NCBI GenBank assembly: GCA_932521025.1
Contig: OW051471.1
Location: forward strand, 2,232,001-2,296,000
Direction of reading: 5' to 3'
DNA: 64,000 nucleotides
From: Oscheius onirici
Lineage: Eukaryota; Nematoda; Chromadorea; Rhabditida; Rhabditidae
In this document: positions 41,752 to 53,688 of the stretch, one piece after another
How positions within the stretch are numbered: position 1 is the stretch's first letter
Layout of the letters: each line of letters starts with the position of its first letter
Translations under genes and position numbers: made by a program
Notes under the pieces: model-generated
Told to the model about the DNA's origin: nothing
What the model saw: the letters and a program-made list of their open reading frames with translations, nothing else
The model's database searches: none

Positions 41752-44700
41752 ATGTTCAGTTCTTTTGTCCTGTTGTTGCTGTCGGTAGAAACTACCTCGG
41801 CTGCCTTGCTATCGGACAACGACAGCTCCAGTCTCGACGGATTCTGTCAGCTGTGTCAGAGCTTCGCCAATCAGGCTGTCTTTGCCGTCAGATTGGGTCT
41901 CGTCACGATAAAGGATGCCATGGGACTGGTTCAGTAAGTCTACCGGTCCTCTGTCTTTCTGTCCCTCTGTTCCTTTGCCCCTATGTCCCTATGTCTCACT
42001 CACCTACTGTCTCTCTCACCATATTCTTTCAGAACCGAATGCCAAGAGAAACTGAAACTTCCGGGTGACATCTGTCCAAAAGCCGCTGCAATTCTCACTC
42101 CGTACATTTTCGACCTGATCCGGAAATCCAATTACACTGGTCCCCAGCTCTGTTCCGTCGGTCTCTCCAACTGCCAAAAATTCTTTCCCCTTCCCCCAAA
42201 GGACTGGTCCATCTCCCTGCCTCCATTTCCTCTCAATCCAGTCCCAAAAGTCGTCTCAAACAGCTACAATCCAGTCAAAATTCTCCATCTGACGGACATT
42301 CACATTGACGGAAAGTATCAGCCGGGGTCAGCTGTTGACTGTGTCCCGAAAACGGCCCATCCACTGGCTCAGAAGCTACTGATCTGCTGTAGAGGACCCC
42401 CGGCCCAGAATGGTAGTCAAGCAGCGGGATTTTGGGGAAGTACAGTCGGAATGTGTGATCTGCCCTATAGAACTTTCGAATCCGGACTGAAATTCATCGG
42501 GAACAGTGGAATGGTTGGTTTTTTTGACATTTTTCTTAAGGATTCTTCTTGGAAAAACTAACCGGTCTAATTTTTCATTCTCTGAAAAAGGATGGAAACG
42601 CCAAACTTTAGAATTTTTCAATAGTGAAAGGACATTGATTGTGGTTCACAAAAATGCTTTACAATGTAATTAGTTTGAAATACGAAAAGTTTTTATTCGA
42701 CTTCGCAACTTTGAAAAAGTCGAAAAATGTATTAAAAAAAACCTTTTGCTTCGAAAGATAGTGAAATGAACAGAGACATTTGAGCAAGCACTATGTGTAG
42801 GTGAAATTCGTTCGTGGCGAGATCAAAACAACACAAGAACGTAAGATACTTTGCCTGTTTTCCGGTCTCGCCATGACCAAAATGTGTTACGGCAATGAGC
42901 TTTTTTTTATTGTGCATACAAATAATTGATTTCCAGAAATTCGACTATATTCTCCTGACTGGCGACTTCTTGCCTCACGACATGTGGGACTACAGTCATG
43001 CCCGAACTCTCTCCTACTTTCGCAACGTGACCAGAACCGTCGAACTGTGGCTCCCGAACACCCGAATCTACCTCCAGCTCGGAAATCACGAGGCTGTGCC
43101 CTTTGACGCCTATTCTTACGATCCGACCGGAGAGAAACCTCCCCAGAGCTGGCTCTACAGGGAGATGGAACAGTTTGTCCGAAGACATGTTCCGGATTTT
43201 GTCAGTCGACGAGAACTGCCTCTTCATGGCAGCTATGTGGCTTTTCCGACCCCGGGATTGAAGGTCATCAACCTGAACAACAACTTCTGCTTCAATTTGA
43301 ATTTGTGAGTTTTTTTTTCTTTGTCTTTTTGTACATGTTTCAAAAGTAAGGTATAAGAAAATTCGCTAACATTTGAATACTGCAGTTCCTTTTGCCCTGT
43401 CTCTCTTGAAGCTTTTATTGAGGATAAGGAGGGGAGATTTGTGAACAACCGTTTGCATCGGGAGTTCAAACAGGTCTCGACAAGTCAATTAGCAAGTGTG
43501 GACTTTGATTATTTTTGACTGGGAATGGTTAGAGATACGGGAAAGCGTTCAAGAGGGATTCTACTATAATTTTAGCTCCAAAGGGGCGATATCATAACTG
43601 GAGAACAGAGATAGAGGAGAACATGAGCACCTAGAAACATAGATAGGGAGATCAGCAGGGAAGGATATGCACATGGAACTTACACGAAGGGATAGAGGGA
43701 CCACAGGAGGGGGAAAATTAGCCAGAAGAAAGGGGACATGGCGATAGGGGCATCGTAAATGGTAGAGAAGGGAAAAAAGCAAGTGCGCTTAGTGTTCAAA
43801 CGACTTTGACAGTTTCTTACACGGACTGTGTGACTGGAACAGAATGACAAGGGGAGAAGGGAAGAGACAGTAGAACTGAGACTCATTAAAGGCCGGGCGA
43901 CCCGTTCAGGTCCTACATTTTTGAAACTCGGATTGTTTCCGTCTCAAAAGTAATTACAGTTTTGTTCCGCACGCCAGAAACTTTCAAACGCTAAAATTTT
44001 GTTTTTTGCCCTCTTCACTTCCATGTGAACCACGAGAACATATTTTTTCAATATTTCTTTTAACAGAATCACCCAAACGCTCTCGTTTCAGCCGCCCGAA
44101 GTTCCAACAAGACTTGTAAATCTATTGTTTTAACAAGCTCGTGTAACAAACTCGTGCTACGGCAGTACAATAATTTTGCCGGATCGTCTTTCAAACCTTT
44201 GCCTGTTTTCACAGTACTTCTTCTTGAGAGTCTTACCGTTATAGTAAACCTCACTGATTCTGTCAGTTTAATGTTTTTCAGTTTTTTTTCCACTGTTTCT
44301 AACCGATTTTCTAAAACTACAGTACCCCTTCCAGACCATCTTATTGCATTGCTATGTACTCTCCTATAGACGCCTTTTCAGCTTTGCCCATCTCTCAAAA
44401 ACGGACCCCGGCGGAGTTCTAGCCTTTCTTGCCCGAGAACTCGCGGCAGCCGAATCAGCCGGTCAAGTCGTCCACATTCATGCTCACGTTCCGCCGACCG
44501 CGGTTGACTGTCTTCCCGACTGGAATCGAGCCTATTTGCTGATCTTGGAACGGTATCGGGACACTGTGAGAGAGCAGTTCCATGGACACAGTCACTTTGA
44601 ACGACATCTGGTCTATCTGGACCGGAAGAAGAAGCCCATGGGGACTGCATGGGTCGCAGCTTCAATGACTACCTGGGATCATGTTCAGCCGGCTTTTAGG

Positions 44701-45049
44701 ACGTATACTCTGGATGAGGACTTTGTGAGTCAGACAGAGAACAACAGTGACAGTAACAGTTCAGAGAGTTGCCTCCTCTTCCCTCTTCTCGGCCTCTGTA
44801 GATGACCTGGGACCCCAAGACGAGCCTGTCTGGATTAAACAGAAAAGTAAATTTCCCTATCTGGACTCGACCAGTCGACCGACAGACTGGTTCCGCTTCA
44901 TCAGTGGTCTTCTCCGGGACGATCAGAAGACGTTCCGGCAGGAATATGTTCAAAATATCTATCGACATTCCCCGTGGATTCGGAAGACGAGTAATTGTAA
45001 TGATGACTGTGCCAAGGAACTGCTCAAACAGAATATTGTTTATCAGTAA
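41752..45049 (+). CDS. SMPD1: Acid sphingomyelinase (saposin-B plus metallophosphoesterase)
   Basis: Five exons: 41752-41933, 42033-42513, 42937-43304, 44382-44724, 44765-45049 (TAA). A signal peptide (MFSSFVLLLLSVETTSA) precedes a saposin-B domain with paired cysteines (FCQLCQSF, TECQEKL, GDICPKA, LCSVGLSNC). The phosphodiesterase follows with its metal ligands in order: LHLTDIHIDG, LLTGDF, LGNHE, VHIHAHVPP and FHGHSHFE. The C-terminal domain has YLDSTSRPTDWF and CNDDC. It hydrolyses sphingomyelin to ceramide and phosphocholine in lysosomes or after secretion. All catalytic positions appear intact. An earlier in-frame ATG (41716) would add a hydrophilic lead before the signal peptide, so I prefer 41752. 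The last intron is 40 nt and made of CAGACAGAG/CAGTGACAG repeats; intron 3 is about 1.1 kb. Confidence 0.93.
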
Positions 45050-48000
45050 AGCTATTAGAAAAGAATGAGCATCGAAGACTTATCACTATGCCAAGACGCA
45101 GCGAAGCTATACGTAAACAGTGAAACAACAGGTTATAAAACTGGATGGGCAGAAAAGTGTTGCCGTTTGGTATTTTGAAGTAGAAAAAGGACGATCATAC
45201 ACGATGCAGGTCAAAAATTTGAATCAGATTGACCTTCAACATTCCTACAAACTCGTCACCATAAGGTCCACTGGAAATTGTTAGCATAAAATGTTTCACG
45301 ACATCGGTTTAAATCGCTGCAATTTCCTGTTTTTTGATTCTTCCAAAACACATTTCTCCATCGTAGAGAGTTGAAGACTAATTTGCAAAAACTGTTGTAC
45401 CTTCTGCATTCTCTCGTACTGTTTTCTCTAATAATATGGTCCGCTTTCCATAAAAACCGGCTCATTTCAAAATACGGAAACACGGAATTTGAGGTAAGTG
45501 ATAGGCTACTGTAGTGTCAAAATTATTTCAATGATTACGTATTTTAGCTACAGACCAACTGTAGGTTGTAAATTCTGGATTCTAAAACGGACGAGTTTCT
45601 CCTTGAGCCTGCTTCTAACTTGTCAAGACGTGTCAACGCTAAACTCTCTTCTAAACTTGTCTTGTCAAACTTTTTCTTTCAAATATCGCCATTGAATGGT
45701 TAGATTCTCGCTTGTTCTGTCGTCTCCTCCAGCTCAGTTCAGGTTTTTCTACTTTCCTTTCTCAACTTTGTTTTCAAAAACTTTCACATTCTTTCCCCTT
45801 GACCACCTTCACTATGCTCAGGGCTATCCCCGAACGGTCCAGGTCAGAAGACTCTAGTTTTCCGCCCGAGGACCGATGCGGGTTCCGGTACGGAGCTTTT
45901 TTGTCTTTATGTCTTTGAGATCCGTTCAAAACCTATGAAAGTGGAGAAATGCTTGTTTCTACCAAAACATTCTCTGTCCATTTGTTTCCAAGCTTGTGAG
46001 CTATGAATAGAGTAGTAAACGTGAAGGCTAGTCGACCTACTAGATGACGCAGAATGGCGCTGTTTAGAGTGGGAAAGGAGGCTATGAGGAAGGAAGAAGA
46101 TATTTTTACTTTCTCTGGCACAAATAACTGCGGAGTAACAAATATCGGAAACTGTTGCGACAATACGCAATCAGTGAAACATTTTTGAAACTACAGCCAT
46201 CATTCAGTCAAGTCAAGATGTGTGTTTTCCCTATTCAGAATTGAATAACTTTTGATAAGAAAGTGCAGTTTAGGGAAAAGAGTGCGAAGCAGGAACTCAA
46301 AAGATGCAAAACTGTGAAAATTAGGAATAACCGAAAAGGAGATTAGACAGAAGAACAAATAAGCGGAAGCAGAAGCAAAATATAAAGGGAAATTCCAAAA
46401 CGACAAGATCCCATTCAGTAAAACACTTTTGTCAAAAACAGTTTTGTTGAGACGGTCACAAAACTTGGCTCTTTCCTTCTTGCGAGGGAAGAAAAGTAAA
46501 AAGGAAATATTGGGAAAATGTACTTGTTTTAGAGACTACCAATAATCGAATGCCAATTCTTTGGAGCTCAGGAATTCTGTCAAATCGATCAAACTTCGTT
46601 GCCATAATAGACAATCAACGAAACATTTTTGTGACTACTGTTACTGACCAAACAAAAATTATGTTCCGTCGAAGGAAACGTCAATTTTTGCTAGACAGTA
46701 CGAAGGCTCCACGGACTGAATTGATCTTTCCAATGGGTATTTGGTTATGCTTTGAAGCACTTTTGTCATGTTCGAAAACGAGGAGACATCGAAAGTATAT
46801 CGTTCGATTCTACTTATATCTTTTTCATGAAAACTATTTTAATGTGGACTAATCATCGGCTACAGAAAGCTGCATACTGTTTTGTTGTGTTCGATGAACA
46901 GGACGACAAAGATTTACGATCACACCAAATTTAATTCAAATCTTCAAAGAGTAAGTCACAAATCTGGGATAAGGCGGTTTGACGGCAGAATCGTAAGGAT
47001 ACGGTAACGCGGGAATTTGAATAAAATGCAAAGAACCCAGCAACGTTCATTCCGGAAACAATGAGACCTGGAAAAATGCCAGTTCTGAGAACGTAGAAAT
47101 TGTTGGAAGAATTTCGCAAAGGTGTTGAAAGGAAACAATGTTAGCAATTTTCCACTCGGAATATACGTTTTCTGTGAAACAATTTTGTCAAGAAAACTAC
47201 ACTTTTGACACAGTCAAAAAAATGAGCAAACTGAAAATTACTCTGCACTTGGGAAGAACCTATTATTTGAAGCAATATTTTTTTTGGACCGTACCGTTCG
47301 CAGACAAAATTAGAACACAAATATCCACCAGTAACATGAAAATTTATGTCCATATCCTGCAGATGAATAATTTCAGAGAGAAATAAGAAGAAGACAGTTA
47401 GACAGTTCAGAAAATACAAAAATAATGAAAACTTTGTGTTGATTCTTCACCTCTGGGCACTTCTAGGCGTCAAAGATGCGACAGAACTTGAAGCGACAGG
47501 CGTATCCTGAAATTTTATAAATTACACAGCATATAGAAAAATAGGGTGAAAAACTCAGAACACACTTCTCTGCTGTTCAAGGAGAGATCGTTTTCGGGAA
47601 GAATCACGCTCAAACCTACTCGAACCGAGGATCAGGGGCTCTGGTAGAGCCCGTTCTGGAATGTTCTTATTGTTAGTTTTGAATTTTTGGGGTTTTCGAA
47701 CTGAATAGGGAGGAAGAGGGACAGAGAGACAGAGGAACAGAATTAGTAAAAGAAATAGAGGAAGAACCAAAAAGGGCACACGATTTACCGTAGGTCAAGT
47801 TCTCATAGTGCCTAACGGGTAGTTTTGGAGGTATGTTCCAACTGTAACCGACTCCGAAACCTAGAATTTGTGAGAAAATATACTTGTCTTTGGAATGAGT
47901 CGGCAACGCAGTAAAAACGAATTGTTTTGACCGTATTTGAGTTCTTGGTGAAATCTTCGGTCACTTAAAGAAACAAAAAGATCGTAAAACAAGCTAACTT

Positions 48001-48598
48001 TTTCTCCTTTTTGTTTATTTCTACAGATACGAGGCCTAAAACTAATAGTATTCCTTCCTAATGAAACTATTACGTGTGGAAGGAATAAACGCCCCTCCCC
48101 CCTAAAATTTTTGTTTTTAATCCAAATGCCACAAAATTTTGGCTGGAAGGGGGCAGTATAGGGCCCAACTTCCCCACAAAATTTCAGCCGATTTGCATTT
48201 TCAATGGCGGAGCTAGGTCGATTTTATCACTTTTTGGGGTCTGACCTGGCGGCACTGTCGGACCCATAACTTTTTTTGAGGAGAACATATCGAGATGTCC
48301 TATGGCCTATTAGATGCATCACATATGAGGCTATATCCCTGCACAATACCAGACCAAGCCATCGAACAGTTTTCTCAAACATTCGCTCCCCAATTTTTTT
48401 TTTCAATTGGTCAAAAACACCATGTATCATGGAGAGGAGATACGCTCGAATCACATTCTATTCAAATCCATCTTATATATCCAATTGCTGAACATTTCAT
48501 ATATGACCTAAACTTTCGTCCATACTTATCTAAAACAAACAGCTCAGTTCTTACGTCAAAAGTATTGAAAAAACTACCATACTACTCTAAAAGTACCA
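45050..48598. other. 3.5-kb gene-poor region
   Basis: AT-rich. Frames at 46.5-47.4 kb overlap on both strands and lack motifs. At 47700-47760 there is a GGGACAGAGAGACAGAGG simple-sequence stretch. No gene, RNA or clear transposon recognised. Confidence 0.4.
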
Positions 48599-49217
48599 CT
48601 ACTGACTTTTCATCTGCTGACCTCCACTCCTCCTGAGTCGAGGAGCTCCTCCAGAAAAGGCAGAGTCCTTGTTGAGTCCGTCAATCAGAGCAGCCATCTC
48701 GTCATCCGCGCCATAATAGGGACGCAGCTCCCTGTCATGACCGAGCATTCGGTACAACGAGACCGAGTACGGGAAACTCTGAAATTTTTTGATACGATTC
48801 TTTTTCTCTTATGGCTACTCTTTTCCCTCGTTCTATTTGGAATTTGTTTCAGTTGGATCCAGGGATGTGCGAAAGTACCATATACTCGAAAGTCGAAAGC
48901 CGCCATTGCCGCGCACCAACTTTTAATCATTGGCGTCGATACGCAGCTGATTTCCAAATTTTCTTGCGTATCGACGTCTATGGTTAAGAGTTGGCGCGCT
49001 ACTTTCGACTTTCGAGTATACGGTACTTTCGCACACCCCTGGTTGGATCTAATGGCTACAGTCTTTTTGGAAGCACAATTATTGACTTCCAAAAACAAAA
49101 AAAACTCACCCTAGCTAATCGCTCAAATTCAGCCGAATCACTGCTGCCACTTTCCGCTTTTGCCACGTTGAGCAGCATGAGAAGACTGGCTACTACTAGA
49201 CATAGCCACTTGTACAT
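48599..49217 (-). CDS. Small secreted protein, possible neuropeptide-like precursor
   Basis: Two exons (49217-49110 and 48778-48599) join on a codon boundary into 95 residues. A clear signal peptide (MYKWLCLVVASLLMLLNVAKA) is followed by an acidic spacer and then SFPYSVSLYRMLGHDRELRP, EMAALIDGLNKD and a basic cluster RLRRSGG before the end. There are no cysteines. The size, signal peptide and RLRR site recall neuropeptide precursors, but no known peptide is recognised and no second dibasic site frames a classical amidated peptide. The intron carries a complete hAT-type MITE (48860-49041). A TGTTCAG acceptor lies 3 nt before the ATG. Confidence 0.65.
48860..49041. mobile_element. hAT-type MITE with perfect 8-bp target duplication
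   Basis: Ends CAGGGATGTGCGAAAGTACC and, inverted, GGTACTTTCGCACACCCCTG; flanks GTTGGATC at 48852-48859 and 49042-49049. 182 bp, with long inverted arms (CTCGAAAGTCGAAAG, CGCGC(A/C)CAACT, CGTCGATACGCA). In the intron of the small secreted-protein gene. Confidence 0.9.
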
Positions 49218-49220
49218 TAC

Positions 49221-49232
49221 CTGAACAGTTTT
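49221..49232 (-). promoter_or_regulatory. Putative trans-splice acceptor of the small secreted-protein gene
   Basis: Minus-strand AACTGTTCAG ends 3 nt before the ATG. Confidence 0.4.
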
Positions 49233-50311
49233 CCTCAGCCGAATCAACGTTCTGGACAAAATCAAAAAAGCAACAACTGCATAGCGGTAAGAAGATAAAA
49301 AAAGTTTTTCGTTTTCTGCTAAAAATACGTTTTTTTGTCAGCTTCCAGTCATTTTCTATGAGACATTCTACGGTCTTCACCACTGGACTCAATATTTTTG
49401 ATGGAACCGAACAGTCTAATAATTTTTCTCAAAAAGGCACCAGGCAAGTGTCGTTGCCAAAAGTTAAGCCAGTTTCAAGGTGGATTGAAGAGTTACTTGT
49501 ATGGAACTTTCGGAACAAAAAGCTTCTCGGAAATTCGAATAAAAAACACCTCCATTCCAAGCCAAAAAGAGAAACTGAACAGTAGAAATGAGAAGGCAGA
49601 CAACAAATTTACGGGCACTCCATATTGGCCCAAGACTGGTGAAGAAAACACAAGATGAGATGGCCTCCCAACAAATGAACATGGGGAGTAAAATACGAGA
49701 GGCGATAAAACATTGGAGCGCGGGGGATGAGAAAAAAGACTGGAATTGACAGCTTTTTTCTTGTTGTTTTTAGAAATGGGATGCAAAAATTAAAAGTGCT
49801 GTTAGATAAAGACGACTTGGTGAAACTAAAAAAATAAATTTCAATCGCCAGGCGAAAGATGAACAATGGTTTCATTTTTTCTACAAGCTTTTATTGTACT
49901 TTTGAAACAAAACCGAAGAACCTTTCGAAGAAGGTCAAAATCATAGGTTTACAACTGACACGCTTTTTCTGTGAAGTCAGAGAGACAAAAGCGGTTGTTT
50001 TCATTTTTTACTCGTACCATTGCCTATAACCGTCCGAAAAAATAACGGCGAAATTTCTCAGTTTTAGGTGTGCTCTTACGAAATTATAGGGGCAGAAGAA
50101 CTGGTGGTAATGCTAAAATGATGAAACACGAAATGTTCGAAAGTTGAGTCCAACAAATCGTTCGGTTCTTGCTGCTACATTCATTGGCAAGGATTGTTAG
50201 TGCTAGATAAAGTTGCTTTGATGAAACAAAAATGAATACCAAATGTTTGACAAAATGTTTGGCGGCTTTTTTGACTTGTGTTTTCTTATATGGTTCTGAT
50301 CTCCTCCCTAG
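49233..50311. other. Gene-poor spacer
   Basis: Opposing overlapping frames at 49.4-49.9 kb have no splice or motif support. Nothing called. Confidence 0.4.
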
Positions 50312-50440
50312 TCAATAATTCCCCAGTCAACCGATCTCTTCTGATCCGTTCTCATACCTTCTCCAGTCAACCGATCATTTTTGATCCCTTCCCCAGTCAA
50401 CCGATCTCTTCTGATCCCTTCCCCAGTCAACCGATCTAAA
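50312..50440. repeat. Tandem repeat of about 33-36 bp
   Basis: About four units of CCCCAGTCAACCGATCTCTT / CTGATCCCTT. The reverse complement (GATCGGTTGACTGGGGAAGG) is composed of words that also follow the SINE at 52395-52590 (GGGATCGGTTGA, GACTGGGGAAGGGATCAGAAG). Confidence 0.75.
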
Positions 50441-52076
50441 GATTGAAGATTGTTCCAAAAGAATTGGAGCAAGACATGTGGAAAACCTTTGTCTTCACAC
50501 GTCAGCAAACAAGCAGTTACTGTCCCAGTTTGTAACGATACTTTGAAGAAGAAAGCAATGTTTATAGATACTGGAAAATGTACGACAACCGCTGAAAAAT
50601 GGCGACCTCTTTTTTGGTCATTATGTATCTCGAAAGATGTCTAGCACCCTCACTTCTCCACGTTAGTAATGCCATCTTGGCGAAACATGAAAAATACCAC
50701 ATTCTAGTCTAACTGAGCCCTTTTGGTTTCCGAAAGGCTTCTGGGAAAACTTTGTCCATTCTAATATTTTGAACAATTTTATTTCAAAGTGTTTATATAA
50801 GACGCTTACGGCTACTAAAATAGTGAGATCACATTGTTTTCGTTGCCTTCTAAAAATGATGCTTTCAACTGACTTTTCAACAGCACAAGTTCAGCTGGGC
50901 TAGAGGTCGAAGAAAGCTTTCAAGATTTTCCAGGAAAAAGAAAAGTTGCAGTGTTTTGTTATAGTAAAGCGAAGTGCTGAGAAAGTATTGTTAGAACCGC
51001 TTCGAACTGAAGAATTTTCAAAAAAAAAAACCAGGTTTTCCCAAAAGAGACAAGCCTTACAGAAAGAAGTCACGTTTTTTCGGCTTCTGGGCGTAGGTGT
51101 CGACTAGAATCTACCCCCTTCTGACGCAGTTCTCTGGAACAAAAGGCTACCTTCGGCTGAGAACAACACAAGTAATTCTGGCGCTTCGAAAATTTCACAT
51201 ATTCTGTGGTGCAAGGAGCGCAGAGTGCAAAAGGTTCCAAGACAAGTTTTTGCACCATCTTTTAGCGAGAAAAAGGGGTCAAATGTAATATTTTTGGTAG
51301 GAACGAGAGGTACTTTTTTCGAAGAAATATAGTTGAACTGAAATCTTAGATCCCTAAGCGTCGATTAAAACTTTTCTAATAATGCTTTATTCCTTTCTCG
51401 ATACAAAATATCCAAATTTTCGTGTTCAAGTACTCTCAAATTTCTTTTTTTTTGTTTCAAAGATGTCTGATAGTGTTTCTGAATGAATGCCAAGATGTTT
51501 TGATCGCTCTACGATTCCAAATCAGATTTTTCCCAGAAAGCTCGTAACATGTTTTTGAATCGAAAAGTGGAAAAGATACCATTTTGTAAATGAATCTCCG
51601 TAACAAGTGGCTATAGTATCGCCCCCTCTTCAAAATGAGCATACACTGGGTCGAAATCCGTTTTTACAAAATGTTTCACGGTTATTATACGTAGGAAATT
51701 GTCTCAGTGTTCTTTGATAATTGGAATCAAGCTTTCCAAAAACCTCTAAAACCGATTGAAAAAGTAACGTTTCACTTAAACATGACTTACAGATGATCGG
51801 TTCTAAGCCGCTCTCAATGATCATCATTTCCATAACTCATAAACATGTTCCACGCACAAATGACTTGCAGAGAAACTTTCGGGCAGTAGTGTTTGGATCT
51901 TTATTTTGCTTTTTCAACAATGCCAGCTGCCTGCAGCAACTGCCGCTGGAAATTTGGAAATTTCGTTCATTAGTCTGCTCTACTCTGACTTTTTTTGCGC
52001 TGTTTTGAAAACTTATTGTTTCCTGTTCTTCATATATCTTTCAAGACCATACTCCTAACAGTGCTTCCTTCGGAAC
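50441..52076. other. Gene-poor spacer
   Basis: No supported reading frame, RNA gene or repeat recognised. Confidence 0.4.
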
Positions 52077-52802
52077 TAGACCTGGCTGACGGGCCGGGCC
52101 CGGGCCTGAAAAGCCCGGCCCGCGGGGAAATTTTGGAAAAAAGGGGTGCTTTTTGACCAAAATCTGCATTTTTTCGTCATTTTTTGTAAAAAAGTTCAGC
52201 AAATTATCTCTCTACTACTAAAGCGCAATGGTGTCTGTCGTGGACTGTGTGTTTGTTTGTTTCTCCGGGACTTTAAATTTTGGTGTATTGTTAAGAGTCG
52301 CCGTCTTCACCCAGACGACCCGGGTTCGATTCCTCTCCTCGCCAAATATTTTTGCTTAATTATTTTGAGTAGGAAATAGAGTCAGGGTAACCGCTAGGGG
52401 ATCAAAAGGGATCGGTTGAGCAGTATAAGATCAGAGAGGGATCGTATGGCCAGAAAATAGGAAAATGCGTATCGGTTCTTTAGGAGGTGATGAGAACACT
52501 GGGAAAGAATGAAAAAGGTCTGATTGATTGGAGAAGGAAGAAGACGTAACAGGATCAGAAGAGATGACTGGGGAAGGGATCAGAAGTAAAGAAAAAGACA
52601 CAAGTAAAAAAGCCGCCGACAGGCGGCGAAGCCGGCTGGTAACAATATTATTATTCTTTGATCTATAATAGTTCTAGAATGCGCTAAAATGCGCTATAAT
52701 ATGACCATCTTCATTTTTGGTCATATTTGGTCCGATCCTGGTCCGACGGCCAAGTCTGAAAACCGGGCCTGAATTCTCCGGCATTTCCCGGCTCGAATCT
52801 AG
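52077..52802. mobile_element. GC-rich hAT-type MITE split by a SINE and its repeat tail
   Basis: The left part 52077-52202 (TAGACCTGGCTGACGGGCC to GTTCAGCAAA) and right part about 52640-52802 (ACAATATTATTATTC to the CCGGGCCTG end) correspond, inverted, to the two halves of the uninterrupted copy at 26758-27046. The break falls in the AT-rich centre. Confidence 0.75.
52203..52415 (+). mobile_element. tRNA-derived SINE, family 2, second copy
   Basis: Nearly identical to 27124-27330 from TCTCTCTACTA to GTAACCGCTAG, including B box CGGGTTCGATTCC. It is followed by about 200 bp of GGGATC/GAAGGGATCAGAAG repeats before the host element resumes. Confidence 0.8.
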
Positions 52803-53326
52803 ACCACTTCTTAATGTTTTGAAAATTTCTAGTTGTAACTTTGCCAAAAAAATGGAGGAAAACTGGAGAGGGAGACACAGGGTCCCATAAGGATTATGAC
52901 TCTTTTCGGGAGAGCCGGATAGCTCTCATCAACTATGCATGTGAACCTATAAGGCCAGTTGTGGGTGGGTATTTATCCGACTCAATAAGGCATACGGTAG
53001 CTCTGAAATGTTGCGCCGTCTCGGTTCAATAGTTTTGGCTTGAAAGATGATGGATCAGCGACTCGTTTTAGGAACTGGGCTCTGAAAAGAAAGGTGAACA
53101 TTCTGTTATTTGGGTTAGTTTGAAATGATGTCATTTTTGGTAAATTTTGATTTCAAAAGCAGCGTTGATAGCACTGGAGCATGAAAATCACGGGTATTGC
53201 AGAACGTGTGAAGCACAAAAAATTGGCTTAAACAAAATCAAATGAGCTGACTTTTGCACGTTATATTGGGGACATCTCGCCACGAAAGTTTGAAAGGGTC
53301 TAGTTTTTTTACCAGTAGCTGACTAC

Positions 53327-53680
53327 TATACTTGGGCGACTCGACTCGATTCCAAGTCTGACTCGAATCGGCCTCGAGTCGGACTCGACTCCACTCGAAG
53401 CACCCCACGAGTTGTCTCGACTCGACTCGAGATGGTTCTCGAGGCCGAGTCGAGTCGAGTCAAGTAAAACATCGATTCTAACGGGCTTTAACTAATATTT
53501 CGCGTTTTATAGTTGTTTTATAGTAGTATTTTACATTTTCACGTTAGTTTCTGAAACTTTTTTCGAAAAAAAGCACCGAAATTAAAAAATAAATAAAATT
53601 TTTGACTCGACTCGACATGGTTCACGAGTCGGACTCGAATCGGAATCGAGTCGAGATTTTTGACTCGACGCCCAAGTATA
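53327..53680. mobile_element. hAT-type MITE packed with GACTCGA subterminal repeats
   Basis: Termini TATACTTGGGCG and, inverted, CGCCCAAGTATA; 8-bp direct flanks CTGACTAC at 53319-53326 and 53681-53688. Both ends carry dense GACTCGACTCGA / GAGTCGAGTC motifs in either orientation. Non-coding AT-rich centre. Confidence 0.85.
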
Positions 53681-53688
53681 CTGACTAC

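Noticed and set aside
50312-50440. CRISPR array
   Set aside because: The units are contiguous tandem repeats of 33-36 bp without unique spacers, in a eukaryotic genome.
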